Assembly (NCBI GenBank): GCA_031271325.1 | Contig: JAISVY010000080.1 | Span: 1 to 30,644, forward strand | Length of the DNA stretch: 30,644 bases | Direction of reading: 5' to 3' | Origin: Oscillospiraceae bacterium | GTDB lineage: Bacteria > Bacillota > Clostridia > Oscillospirales > UBA929 | Part shown: positions 1 to 7,391 of the stretch, in pieces | Position numbering within the stretch: the first letter of the stretch is position 1 | Layout of the letters: each line of letters starts with the position of its first letter | The notes under the pieces: generated by a model | Told to the model about the DNA's origin: nothing | Database searches by the model: none | What the model saw: only the letters and a program-made list of their open reading frames with translations | Made by a program: the position numbers and the translations under genes

Positions 1-1970
1 TTCTGTCTGTTACCGCGCTGCTGGTGGTTGCGGTAAGCGTGGTGCTGCTTGTCGGCGGGAGCGCGAACTCTGCCGGGAGCGGCGCGGCGCTGTACAGACC
101 GCCGGAAAACATTGTCAGCGACGGCGACGTGTATAAAGTCAAAATGATCGACAGCATTCTGGCAGAAACCGAGGCGAAAGAAACGCTACCGGTGGTCGGG
201 AATAAAGAGACGCTGCTCAAGCTGCTGAAAGAACGCGGCGCGATGACGGACGCCGGCGGTTGGGGAACAGACGGTATTGCGAGAGACTCTGTTGCCGAAA
301 ACGAAGCGGGAGCGTCCGCCGCTCCGTCGGATACATCGGGGAATTTCTCCGATACGAACGAGCAGGTCGCGGGCGTGAATGAAGGCGATATCGTCAAAAC
401 CGACGGGAAGTACCTTTACGCGCTGGCGGACAACAAGCTGCGCATCATTGACGCCGCCGCGATGAAGGTTGTGTCGGTCATCGAACTGCGCGGCGATTTA
501 TGGGGGCAGGAGTTTTACCTGATCGGCGACAAGCTGGTTATCGTGGCGCAGGAATATGTGACGGACATCGTCCCCCTCTATGACGGTGTTGATACCGAAA
601 CAGATCTCCCCGAACCCGACGCCGCCTCCAGAGTGGCTCCCGAAATGGATATGTGGATGCCGCAGCGGAACTTTACCGTGCTGGCCGTATACGACATCAC
701 CGACCGCGCCGCGCCGGCCGAGACGCGGCATGTGTCGCTGGACGGCTGGAACGTCGCGACGCGGGTCATCGGCGACACGGTGTATATGGTAACGAACAAG
801 CCGGTATGGGGCGTGCCGTATGACGCGGCCGACAGCGAAGATATACTGCCGTATGTACGCGATACCGAAGGGGAATATGTGCCGTTCCCGTACGACAACA
901 TTTACTACATCCCCGGTACGACCGACAGCAGTTACCTGCTGATCGGTACGCTGAATGTCAACGACGACGCGCCGTTTGAGCCGAAGGCGTACCTCGGCGC
1001 GGGCAGCCAGCTCTATATGAGCCTGAACGCGATGTATCTGACGCAGTGGCGCTATCTCGAGGGAACAGAGACAGAGGCGGACGGAAATGTGATATGGGAG
1101 CCGGGCGAAGCGCTGACCGACATTCTGCGTTTTACCGTGGAGGACGGGGATGTCTTCTACTCCGGCAAGGGAACCGTCAGCGGTTCGCCGATCAGCCAGT
1201 ACAGCATGGACGAGCATGACGGGTACTTCCGTATCGCGACGACGGCATGGGGCGTCGGGAGCTATGTGAGCGTGCTGGACGCTGACATGAAGCCCGCCGG
1301 GCGCGTGGGACCTCTGATGCCGGACGAACAGCTGCAATCCATGCGCTTTATGGGAGATCTGGGATACATCGTGACATTTGAGAACACCGACCCGCTGTTT
1401 ACGATCGACCTCTCCGACCCGCACAACCCCAAAGTGCTGGGTGAGCTGAAGATACCGGGCTTCTCGCAGTATCTGCACCCGGTGGGTGAGGGCATGCTGC
1501 TCGGAATCGGGCGGGATACGCAGGAGCTGTATACCCGCGACGAAAACGGCGTGGAGACGGTCGTCGGGTTCCGTGACGTAGGGTTGAAGGTCTCCCTCTT
1601 TGACGTAACCGATCCGTATAACCCGAAAGAAGCGGACGTTTTGCGGCTGGGCGAAGGGTATGCCGACGTTACCTATAACCCCCGCGCGCTGATGTGCGAC
1701 CCGCAGCGCGGACTGTATGGGTTTATCATGGACCGCTGGAATATGTCAGACAGATTCTGGAGCGCGTTTATCCTGCGGGTGGACGGCGGGGAACTGAGCG
1801 TCGCCGCCGAACTGAACCCCGAGGAGCAGTACAACTACAACAATCGCCTCTGCTTTATCGGCAATAAGCTCTACCTGATCGGCTCAACCGGTGTTGTGAG
1901 CTATGATTACAACACCTTCGCGGAGATAAAAACCCTCACTTGGCAGGACGCGGCAAGCGCGGTGTCGTAA
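1..1970 (+). CDS. Secreted/membrane-anchored beta-propeller protein (5' partial)
   Basis: The frame is open to the window edge, so the true start lies upstream; the GTG at 24 is only the first internal start-like codon. The visible N-terminus is a strongly hydrophobic run (LLVVAVSVVLLVGG) that acts as a signal peptide or membrane anchor, so the rest should lie outside the cell. Near residue 110 of the visible protein is the block QVAGVNEGDIVKTDGKYLYA, the hallmark of the secreted C-terminal beta-propeller family (COG4880, Pfam Beta_propel). Repeating blade-like strands follow, such as 'LFTIDLSDPHNPKVLGEL' and 'SLFDVTDPYNPKEADVLRL'. About 655 residues are visible, the usual size. The biochemical role of the family is unknown to me. 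It ends 136 nt before gltA and is not obviously part of that unit. Confidence 0.85.
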   Translation, partial: LSVTALLVVAVSVVLLVGGSANSAGSGAALYRPPENIVSDGDVYKVKMIDSILAETEAKETLPVVGNKETLLKLLKERGAMTDAGGWGTDGIARDSVAENEAGASAAPSDTSGNFSDTNEQVAGVNEGDIVKTDGKYLYALADNKLRIIDAAAMKVVSVIELRGDLWGQEFYLIGDKLVIVAQEYVTDIVPLYDGVDTETDLPEPDAASRVAPEMDMWMPQRNFTVLAVYDITDRAAPAETRHVSLDGWNVATRVIGDTVYMVTNKPVWGVPYDAADSEDILPYVRDTEGEYVPFPYDNIYYIPGTTDSSYLLIGTLNVNDDAPFEPKAYLGAGSQLYMSLNAMYLTQWRYLEGTETEADGNVIWEPGEALTDILRFTVEDGDVFYSGKGTVSGSPISQYSMDEHDGYFRIATTAWGVGSYVSVLDADMKPAGRVGPLMPDEQLQSMRFMGDLGYIVTFENTDPLFTIDLSDPHNPKVLGELKIPGFSQYLHPVGEGMLLGIGRDTQELYTRDENGVETVVGFRDVGLKVSLFDVTDPYNPKEADVLRLGEGYADVTYNPRALMCDPQRGLYGFIMDRWNMSDRFWSAFILRVDGGELSVAAELNPEEQYNYNNRLCFIGNKLYLIGSTGVVSYDYNTFAEIKTLTWQDAASAVS

Positions 1971-2036
1971 CCGGGGCGTTGGTTTAGCGTGATACAACCG
2001 TAAAGAGAAATCGTTACTTCTGTGCCGTGGATTTCC

Positions 2037-2065
2037 TTGACAGCTTGCGTACCTGTCTATATAAT
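2037..2065 (+). promoter_or_regulatory. Sigma-70/SigA promoter of gltA
   Basis: TTGACA at 2037-2042 and TATAAT at 2060-2065 are both perfect consensus hexamers with an exact 17-nt spacer. Transcription should start near 2072, leaving a leader of about 35 nt that carries AAGGAG at 2090-2095 before the gltA ATG at 2107. No operator-like symmetry is evident around it. Confidence 0.85.
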
Positions 2066-2106
2066 AGGGCTAGCCTGACTGACGACAAGAAGGAGAACCC
2101 TATAAT

Positions 2107-3504
2107 ATGGCAAACCAGCAAAAAATCCCGATGCGGGAACAGCCGCCGCAGGAACGCCGGCGTAATTTTTCGGAGGCGGCGCTGGGGTACACGCCGGAGC
2201 AGGCGAAACGCGAAGCGTCTCGCTGCCTCGGATGCAACAACCGCCCCTGCGTCGCCGGATGCCCCGTCTCGGTGCCGATCCCGGAGTTTTTGGCACTCAC
2301 CGCGAAGGGGAATTATGCCGGCGCTTACGATGCCGTGTACGCACAGAATACGCTGCCCGCTGTCTGCGGCAGGGTCTGCCCGCAAGAACGGCAGTGTGAG
2401 GCTCTCTGCGTACGCGGCATCAAAGGAGAGCCGGTCGGCGTGGGGCGTGTGGAGCGCTTTGTCGCCGATTGGCACGACGAACAGAGCCGGCTTGACGACC
2501 AACCGGCGGTACGCAATGTTTCCCAAAAACGCGAAAAGGTAGCAATCGTAGGCTCGGGACCCGCCGGGCTGACTTGTTCGGGAGAATTGGCGCGGCGCGG
2601 CTACGCCGTGACGGTGTTTGAAGCGTTCCATGAACCGGGCGGCGTTTTGACATATGGGATTCCCGAATTTCGCCTGCCAAAGGCGGTGGTCAGGCGGGAG
2701 ATCGAAAACCTGCGCGGTCTCGGCGTGACGTTTGAGGTCAACGCCGTGATCGGGCGGCTGTTTACCGTGGACGAGCTGTTTGCGCGCGGTTATGCCGCTG
2801 TGTTTCTCGGCGTTGGCGCGGGGCTTCCGGTGTTTATGGGCATCCCCGGCGAAAACCTAAACGGCGTTTACTCCGCCAACGAGTTCCTGACCCGCGTCAA
2901 CCTGATGAAGGCGTATCTGGACGAAGCGGATACGCCGGTACAGAAGGGCAAACGCGTCGTCGTCGTAGGCGGCGGCAACGTGGCGATGGACGCCGCCCGC
3001 TGCGCCCTGCGTCTGGGCGCGGAAGAGGTGCGGATTCTCTACCGCCGCAGCGCGGAGGAACTGCCCGCCCGCGCGGAAGAGGTTTTTCACGCCCGCGAGG
3101 AGGGCGTTGTCTTCGACTTCCTCTCCGCGCCCGCCGAATATCTGCCGGACGGGCAAGGACGTGTCCGCGCCGCCGTTTGCCAGAGGATGGAGTTGAGCGA
3201 GCCGGATGGTTCCGGGCGCCGTAAGCCCGTGCCGGTTGCCGGGGAGCGCTATACGGTTGACTGCGACATGGCGATCGTCGCCATCGGCACGACCCCGAAC
3301 CCTTTGGTCGCACAGACGACAGAGGGCTTGGAGCTGAACGGGCGCGGCTGTATCCTAACCGACAGTGTGACCTGCGCCACCTCCCGGTCCGGCGTTTACG
3401 CGGGCGGCGACATCGCCACCGGCGCGGCTACCGTGATTCTCGCGATGGGCGCCGGTAAAAAAGCCGCCGCCGCGATGGATGCGTATATATCCGCTCATGT
3501 TTGA
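2107..3504 (+). CDS. gltA: NADPH-dependent glutamate synthase small subunit-like oxidoreductase (GltA/NfnB family)
   Basis: A 465-residue flavin/iron-sulfur oxidoreductase of the GltD/GltA/NfnB (SudA) family. The N-terminal domain has two cysteine clusters for [4Fe-4S] centres (C40, C43, C48, C52 and C87, C91, C97, C101). It is followed by an FAD Rossmann motif GSGPAG (149-154), a second dinucleotide-binding motif VVGGGNVAMD (286-295) for NAD(P)H, and the C-terminal FAD signature GVYAGGDIATGAATVILAMG. Length and domain order are typical. Such proteins either pass NADPH electrons to a glutamate synthase large subunit or form the NfnB/SudA half of a bifurcating transhydrogenase. The usual NfnA/SudB partner is not adjacent, so the choice cannot be made here. 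ATG 2107 follows AAGGAG at 2090-2095 and a perfect promoter. The 3' end overlaps the next gene by 8 nt. Confidence 0.9.
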   Translation: MANQQKIPMREQPPQERRRNFSEAALGYTPEQAKREASRCLGCNNRPCVAGCPVSVPIPEFLALTAKGNYAGAYDAVYAQNTLPAVCGRVCPQERQCEALCVRGIKGEPVGVGRVERFVADWHDEQSRLDDQPAVRNVSQKREKVAIVGSGPAGLTCSGELARRGYAVTVFEAFHEPGGVLTYGIPEFRLPKAVVRREIENLRGLGVTFEVNAVIGRLFTVDELFARGYAAVFLGVGAGLPVFMGIPGENLNGVYSANEFLTRVNLMKAYLDEADTPVQKGKRVVVVGGGNVAMDAARCALRLGAEEVRILYRRSAEELPARAEEVFHAREEGVVFDFLSAPAEYLPDGQGRVRAAVCQRMELSEPDGSGRRKPVPVAGERYTVDCDMAIVAIGTTPNPLVAQTTEGLELNGRGCILTDSVTCATSRSGVYAGGDIATGAATVILAMGAGKKAAAAMDAYISAHV

Positions 3505-3721
3505 AGAAATTATTAGAGCGCTCTGGGCGCTGATAAAAGACCCTGTTTTTGCCGTCAGCGTCATTGTCGCCGTTATCTGCGGAATCACCCTAAAACTCAA
3601 CGGGAAAGACCTTCCTAAAACTGCGAAAGGCGCACTGATTGCGGCGATCTTCCTGTTCAGCGCGATTGCGCTGCTCTTGGCAGTGCTGGTGATCGCCGGC
3701 GCGATGACGCTGGTTGATTAG
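3497..3721 (+). CDS. Small two-helix membrane protein
   Basis: A 74-residue protein whose ATG overlaps the gltA stop by 8 nt, implying translational coupling. An in-frame upstream codon at 3479 would extend it into gltA but is less likely. It has a short amphipathic start (FEEIIRALWALIKD), two hydrophobic segments at about residues 15-32 and 45-70, and a polar lysine-containing loop (KLNGKDLPKTAKG) between them. I do not recognise a named family and assign no function. Its position suggests co-expression with gltA. The gene ends 13 nt before the convergent gpr stop, with no obvious hairpin terminator between them. Confidence 0.65.
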   Translation: MFEEIIRALWALIKDPVFAVSVIVAVICGITLKLNGKDLPKTAKGALIAAIFLFSAIALLLAVLVIAGAMTLVD

Positions 3722-3734
3722 GTTTATAATGACT

Positions 3735-4643
3735 CTACGATAAAAACCCCTGAACGTCTTCTACGCTCATTTCGGGGTGCAGCGCGATGCTCAGCGCGTA
3801 GCCGACGACACGGGCGAGGTTTTCCACCTGTGTGTCAATCTCTTTCGGCGTGACCATCAAACCGCCGGAAAATTTTGCGATTTCGCTCCAGTCCGGTTCG
3901 GGCAGACCGGCCTGTTCGGTGAGGTCGGACATCAGCGTCACCGCGTCGACGACCGTCGGCACCCCGACGGAAATGACCGGCACGCCCAGGGTCTTTTTGT
4001 TCAGCGCGGCGCGCGCGTTGCCTACGCCGGAGCCGGGCACGATGCCGCTGTCCGCGATTTGCACGGTGCTGCATAGGCGGGACAGCCGGCGCGAGGTTAA
4101 CGCGTCCACGATGATCACCGCGCCGGGGCGCATGTGCTGAATCGCACCCTGAATCATTTCCGCGCTCTCCATGCCGGTGGTGCCGAGAACGCCCGGCGCA
4201 ATCGCCGCCACAGGCCGCATATGCCCAAACTCCTCGGGCATTTTATCAACAAGATGCCGCGTAACGATACTGTAGCGCATCGCGAGAGGTCCGACCGAAT
4301 CGGGGGTAATGTCGCGGTTGCCGAGACCCGCCAACAGCACGCCGTATATGCCGCCGACCGGGAGTAACGGAGACAGCTCGTCCGCGACGGCTTGTACAGA
4401 CCGTTTAAACGCGCCGTCTTCATGACGCATCAATCCTTGCGTCTCGACGGTCACGTATGTGCCGGCCGGCTTTCCCAGAGCTTGCTCACCTTTCTCATTT
4501 TTGACTTCCACCCGCGTCACCGGGCAGCCATGCAGCCTGTATTCCCGCGCAATGACACCGTCTATCTCGGTCGTTTCCTTGGCGCTCTGCTGAAACAGCT
4601 CCCGCGCCTCCATCGCCAAATCGGTGCGTTTGGTCGCCGGCAT
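3735..4643 (-). CDS. gpr: Germination (spore) protease GPR
   Basis: GPR initiates degradation of the small acid-soluble DNA-binding proteins when an endospore germinates; it is made as a zymogen in the forespore. The protein is 302 residues from the ATG at 4643, chosen because GGAGG (complement of 4652-4656) stands 8 nt upstream; a longer in-frame extension to 4706 lacks this. The N-terminal TDLAMEARELF resembles the family's propeptide cleavage region and the SASP cleavage sites it recognises. The core block LLAGLGNRDITPDSVGPLA is the strongest family signature. The C-terminal part has the TPKEID region. It is somewhat shorter than Bacillus GPR (about 370). spoIIP, often nearby in other genomes, is not adjacent. 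This gene supports an endospore-forming host. Confidence 0.93.
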   Translation of the reverse strand: MPATKRTDLAMEARELFQQSAKETTEIDGVIAREYRLHGCPVTRVEVKNEKGEQALGKPAGTYVTVETQGLMRHEDGAFKRSVQAVADELSPLLPVGGIYGVLLAGLGNRDITPDSVGPLAMRYSIVTRHLVDKMPEEFGHMRPVAAIAPGVLGTTGMESAEMIQGAIQHMRPGAVIIVDALTSRRLSRLCSTVQIADSGIVPGSGVGNARAALNKKTLGVPVISVGVPTVVDAVTLMSDLTEQAGLPEPDWSEIAKFSGGLMVTPKEIDTQVENLARVVGYALSIALHPEMSVEDVQGFLS

Positions 4644-4667
4644 AGGCAAAACCTCCCTAAAACGCAA

Positions 4668-4690
4668 AATAGGACACCCTATTGTGTCCT
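4668..4690. repeat. Overlapping inverted repeats upstream of gpr
   Basis: AGGACAC (4671-4677) pairs with GTGTCCT (4684-4690) across a 6-nt loop. Alternatively AATAGG (4668-4673) pairs with CCTATT (4678-4683) across ACAC. The two hairpins are mutually exclusive because the arms interlock. The element lies between the unknown gene ending at 4711 and the gpr start at 4643. It could be an operator, a weak terminator or an mRNA switch. There is no T-run after it on the minus strand, which argues against a simple terminator. Confidence 0.4.
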
Positions 4691-4710
4691 GTTTCGCGCG
4701 GTTCATGCGG

Positions 4711-5109
4711 CTATGCCTCTCCGCGCTCCATTTCCAAATACGCCCGATGCAGCCGCACGATGAGGCTCGCCGGGATATGGATCACCGCCGACGGTTTGCT
4801 GTCCCTGCCCGCCCCGCGGATCAGAATCCACAGCTCGCCGCCGCGCTTGGTTATCTTCGTCTCGCCGTGCGCGATACCGTCCCGGATGTGCCGGACCAGC
4901 TCCTTCCCGCCGCCGCGCGGCATCCAGACCAGCGCTCTCCCGGGGAAGACAGCCTCCGGGACGTTCTCCTTGCCCGAAACCCAGTTCCCTTCGCCCACAA
5001 GGGCTTTGGCAAGCTTGGTGAAGACGCGCAGCTTGGCGGGCGTCCAACCCTCGCCAAACCGCGCGCCGTCAAATAACCAGCTCAATACGCCCGACCAAGC
5101 GTCTTGCAA
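4711..5109 (-). CDS. Hypothetical protein between araD and gpr
   Basis: The reading frame is open from 5196 down to the TAG at 4711, but everything upstream of about 5126 overlaps araD. Candidate TTG codons are at 5196, 5181 and 5109; the last lies just after the araD stop and is used here (132 residues), although no good ribosome binding site precedes any of them. The protein is basic, with blocks such as GWTPAKLRVFTKLAKAL, MPRGGGKELVRHIRDGIAHG and a C-terminal PASLIVRLHRAYLEME helix. I do not recognise a family. Codon use resembles the neighbours and the frame is not matched by an obvious gene on the other strand, so it is probably real, with an uncertain start. Confidence 0.5.
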   Translation of the reverse strand: MQDAWSGVLSWLFDGARFGEGWTPAKLRVFTKLAKALVGEGNWVSGKENVPEAVFPGRALVWMPRGGGKELVRHIRDGIAHGETKITKRGGELWILIRGAGRDSKPSAVIHIPASLIVRLHRAYLEMERGEA

Positions 5110-5125
5110 GCGCGGATCGGGAAGC

Positions 5126-5815
5126 TCACTTCTGCCCGTAGTACGCCCCCGCGCCGTTCCTGCGCGAAAAATGCTTGTCAAGAAGCGCGGGGTCAAACCC
5201 TTCCCCCGCCTGCGGGTTGAGCGAGCGGGTGAGGTAGCCGGACTTCGCGACCTCTTCTAAGATGACGGCGGTTTTCACCGCGTCCATCGGCGTTTTGCCC
5301 CACACGAACGGACCGTGGCGTTCCACCAGCACGGCGGGGATTTTCTCCGGGTCTTTCGCCGTCGCGACGATCAGGTTGCCGGTGTTGTATTCGTACTGCT
5401 CTTTGATTTCCTCCGGCGTCAGCGCACGGGTGACCGGAACCGCGCCGCCGAAATAGTCGGCGTGGGTGGTGCCCATCGGCGGAATCGGAAGCCCCGCCTG
5501 CGCGTACGCCACGGCGTAGGTGGAATGGGTGTGCGCGACCGCCGCGACCGAGAACGGCCACGCCATGTAGATGGCGCGGTGGATCTCGCTGTCCACCGAA
5601 GGTTCCAGCCGCCCCTCCACCTTGGTGCCCTCCATGCTCATCACCACCATCAGCTCCGGCTGCAGCTCGTCATACGGCACCCCGCTGGGCTTGATGACAT
5701 ACAGCCCCATCGAGGGGTCGAACCCCGATACGTTGCCCCATGTGAAGCGGACGACCCCCTGTTCCATCAGCTCTTTGTTCGCCTTGCAGACTTGGCGTTT
5801 CAGATCGTTTAACAT
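5126..5815 (-). CDS. araD: L-ribulose-5-phosphate 4-epimerase (AraD)
   Basis: A class II aldolase/adducin-fold epimerase that interconverts L-ribulose 5-phosphate and D-xylulose 5-phosphate, feeding pentoses into the pentose phosphate pathway. The 229 residues match the usual length. Visible motifs are TWGNVSGFD (25-33), VDSEIHR (74-80), the zinc ligands in AHTHS (H95, H97), THADYFGGAVPVTR with the catalytic Asp (D120), ERHGPFVWG (H167), and the C-terminal GAYYGQ with the catalytic Tyr region. These favour AraD over the related fuculose-phosphate aldolase. The start ATG at 5815 has TAGGAG upstream. It lies 49 nt downstream of the sugar isomerase gene and is probably co-transcribed with it. 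Confidence 0.92.
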   Translation of the reverse strand: MLNDLKRQVCKANKELMEQGVVRFTWGNVSGFDPSMGLYVIKPSGVPYDELQPELMVVMSMEGTKVEGRLEPSVDSEIHRAIYMAWPFSVAAVAHTHSTYAVAYAQAGLPIPPMGTTHADYFGGAVPVTRALTPEEIKEQYEYNTGNLIVATAKDPEKIPAVLVERHGPFVWGKTPMDAVKTAVILEEVAKSGYLTRSLNPQAGEGFDPALLDKHFSRRNGAGAYYGQK

Positions 5816-5830
5816 AGCGAAGCTCCTACC

Positions 5831-5844
5831 TCTTCATATGAAGA
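5831..5844. other. Perfect 14-bp palindrome between isomerase and araD
   Basis: TCTTCATATGAAGA is perfectly self-complementary and lies in the 49-nt gap just upstream of the araD ribosome binding site. It could be an operator or chance; no second copy was seen in the window. Confidence 0.3.
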
Positions 5845-5864
5845 AAAATATTGGGGGTTTTCCT

Positions 5865-7331
5865 TTATAGGGAAGCGAACGGGTTCTCGGAGGGATACAG
5901 CACCCCTTTGGGCTGGTTGAACCCTATATCGGCAACGCCCAGCGCCTTGACTGTCTCGAACAACGCCTCCCCGGCATGGGCAAACGCGACGCCCGCGTGG
6001 TGCGGGAAGCGCCCGCCCACCAGCACATGACGGTAAAACCGCGCCAGTTCCGGCACGGCGATCACGCCGATGCCGCCGAAGGACCCGGTTTCCATATCCA
6101 GAATTTCCCCTTGGGCGATATAGCTCTTCAACACGCCGGACGCGTTGGCTTGCAGGCGGAACAGCGTCACAGGACCTGCGATAAAGTCGCCCTCCAGCGT
6201 GCCGCGCGTAATGTCCGGCTCTCCGTCCGGCTCTAAGGAGCGCTTCATGATCTGCTGGTAACCCATAACAGGCTTGCGCAGGTAACAGGCGGCGGTGTTG
6301 CCGCAGTGGAACCCCATAAACAGGTCGGACGCTTGGTAACCCGGCGCGTTCGCCGCCATCGCGGGCGGCACGGTGTTGTTGATGTCGAGCAGGGTCGCCG
6401 GTTTGCCGGTCACAAGGGTGATGATGTACTCGCTCAACGCGCCGTATATGTCCGTCTCGCACGCCACCGGAATTCCGCGCGACGCGAGGCGGGCGTTGAC
6501 AAAGCAGGGCACGAACCGGAATTCTGTCTGGAAGGCCGGCCAGCATTTGTTGGCGAAGACGCCGAATTCGCAGTAACCGAGGTTCTTTTCCATGAAGTCA
6601 AGCAGGGTCAGCTCGTATTGGGCGAGACGGGGCAGGATCCCGGTATAGGGGGACGAACCCAGCTCCTTCGCCATATCCTGCGTCACCGCGTCGATCCGCT
6701 TGTCGCCGTCGTGGGCTTTGTACGCGGCGAACAGATCAAGCTCGGAGTTTTCCATCACGGTCACGCCCAAGTCATACAGCGGCTTGAGCGGCGCGTTGCA
6801 GGCGAGGAAATCGTAGGGGCGGGGACCGAACGAGAAAATCTTCATTGCGCGTACGCCGATCAGCGCCCGCGCCACCGGGATAAATTTTTGAATCTCCGCC
6901 GCAAGCTCCGCCGCCGAACCGACCGGGCGCTCAGGAATGACGGCGCTCACGCCGCGCAGACCTAAGTTATACGAACAGTTGAGCAGTCCGCAGAACGCGT
7001 CTCCGCGTCCGGCGGCGGCGACCGTCTCCTCGGCGGCGGCGGCGACCATCGCGGGACCGCGGAACTCCTGCACGATATACGTCTCCGGCCCCTCCGGGCC
7101 GAAATTCCCCAAAAACAATACCAGCGCGTTGACGCCGTTGTCCCGCAGTTCCTTCAGCGCGGCGACCGCGTCGGTTTCGCTCTCCACCGTCGTTTTGACT
7201 TCATAGACATCGATTCCCCGCGCGGCGCACTCTTTCACCAAAGCGGCGCGGCGGCTTTCGCTCAGCGACATCGGAAAACAGTCGCGGCTCACCGCCACAA
7301 TGCCCGCCTTCACAAGCGGCATATTGACCAT
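5865..7331 (-). CDS. L-fucose/L-arabinose isomerase family protein
   Basis: A 488-residue protein of the fucose isomerase-like family (COG2407), which interconverts aldoses and ketoses such as L-arabinose and L-ribulose using a divalent metal. Support comes from overall length, the N-terminal Rossmann-like region (VKAGIVAVSRDCFPMSLSES), the AVIPERPVGSAAELA and FSFGPRPYDF blocks, and the C-terminal block that includes GFHCGNTAACYL. Which sugar it uses cannot be read directly. Being followed by araD makes an L-ribulose-forming reaction the best guess, yet no ribulokinase is present here. ATG 7331 is preceded by GGGAG at good spacing; an ATG at 7322 is an alternative. A clear promoter lies just upstream. 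Confidence 0.82.
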   Translation of the reverse strand: MVNMPLVKAGIVAVSRDCFPMSLSESRRAALVKECAARGIDVYEVKTTVESETDAVAALKELRDNGVNALVLFLGNFGPEGPETYIVQEFRGPAMVAAAAEETVAAAGRGDAFCGLLNCSYNLGLRGVSAVIPERPVGSAAELAAEIQKFIPVARALIGVRAMKIFSFGPRPYDFLACNAPLKPLYDLGVTVMENSELDLFAAYKAHDGDKRIDAVTQDMAKELGSSPYTGILPRLAQYELTLLDFMEKNLGYCEFGVFANKCWPAFQTEFRFVPCFVNARLASRGIPVACETDIYGALSEYIITLVTGKPATLLDINNTVPPAMAANAPGYQASDLFMGFHCGNTAACYLRKPVMGYQQIMKRSLEPDGEPDITRGTLEGDFIAGPVTLFRLQANASGVLKSYIAQGEILDMETGSFGGIGVIAVPELARFYRHVLVGGRFPHHAGVAFAHAGEALFETVKALGVADIGFNQPKGVLYPSENPFASL

Positions 7332-7362
7332 ACGGTATCACTCCCACTTTTGTTTTGTGTCC

Positions 7363-7391
7363 ATTGTACCATATCCGGCGGGAGCGTTCAA
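7363..7391 (-). promoter_or_regulatory. Promoter of the isomerase-araD unit
   Basis: On the minus strand TTGAAC (complement of 7386-7391) and TACAAT (complement of 7363-7368) are separated by exactly 17 nt. The promoter overlaps the stop of the upstream histidine phosphatase gene, so the isomerase unit can be expressed independently of the pyr operon. Confidence 0.7.

Noticed and set aside
498..1478. Minus-strand ORF of 326 codons within the beta-propeller gene
   Set aside because: His/Arg-rich shadow frame; the plus-strand frame carries the conserved propeller signature.
4644..4710. Sigma-G promoter for gpr
   Set aside because: A GCATG-like -35 is present, but the -10 at the right spacing does not fit the forespore consensus well enough.
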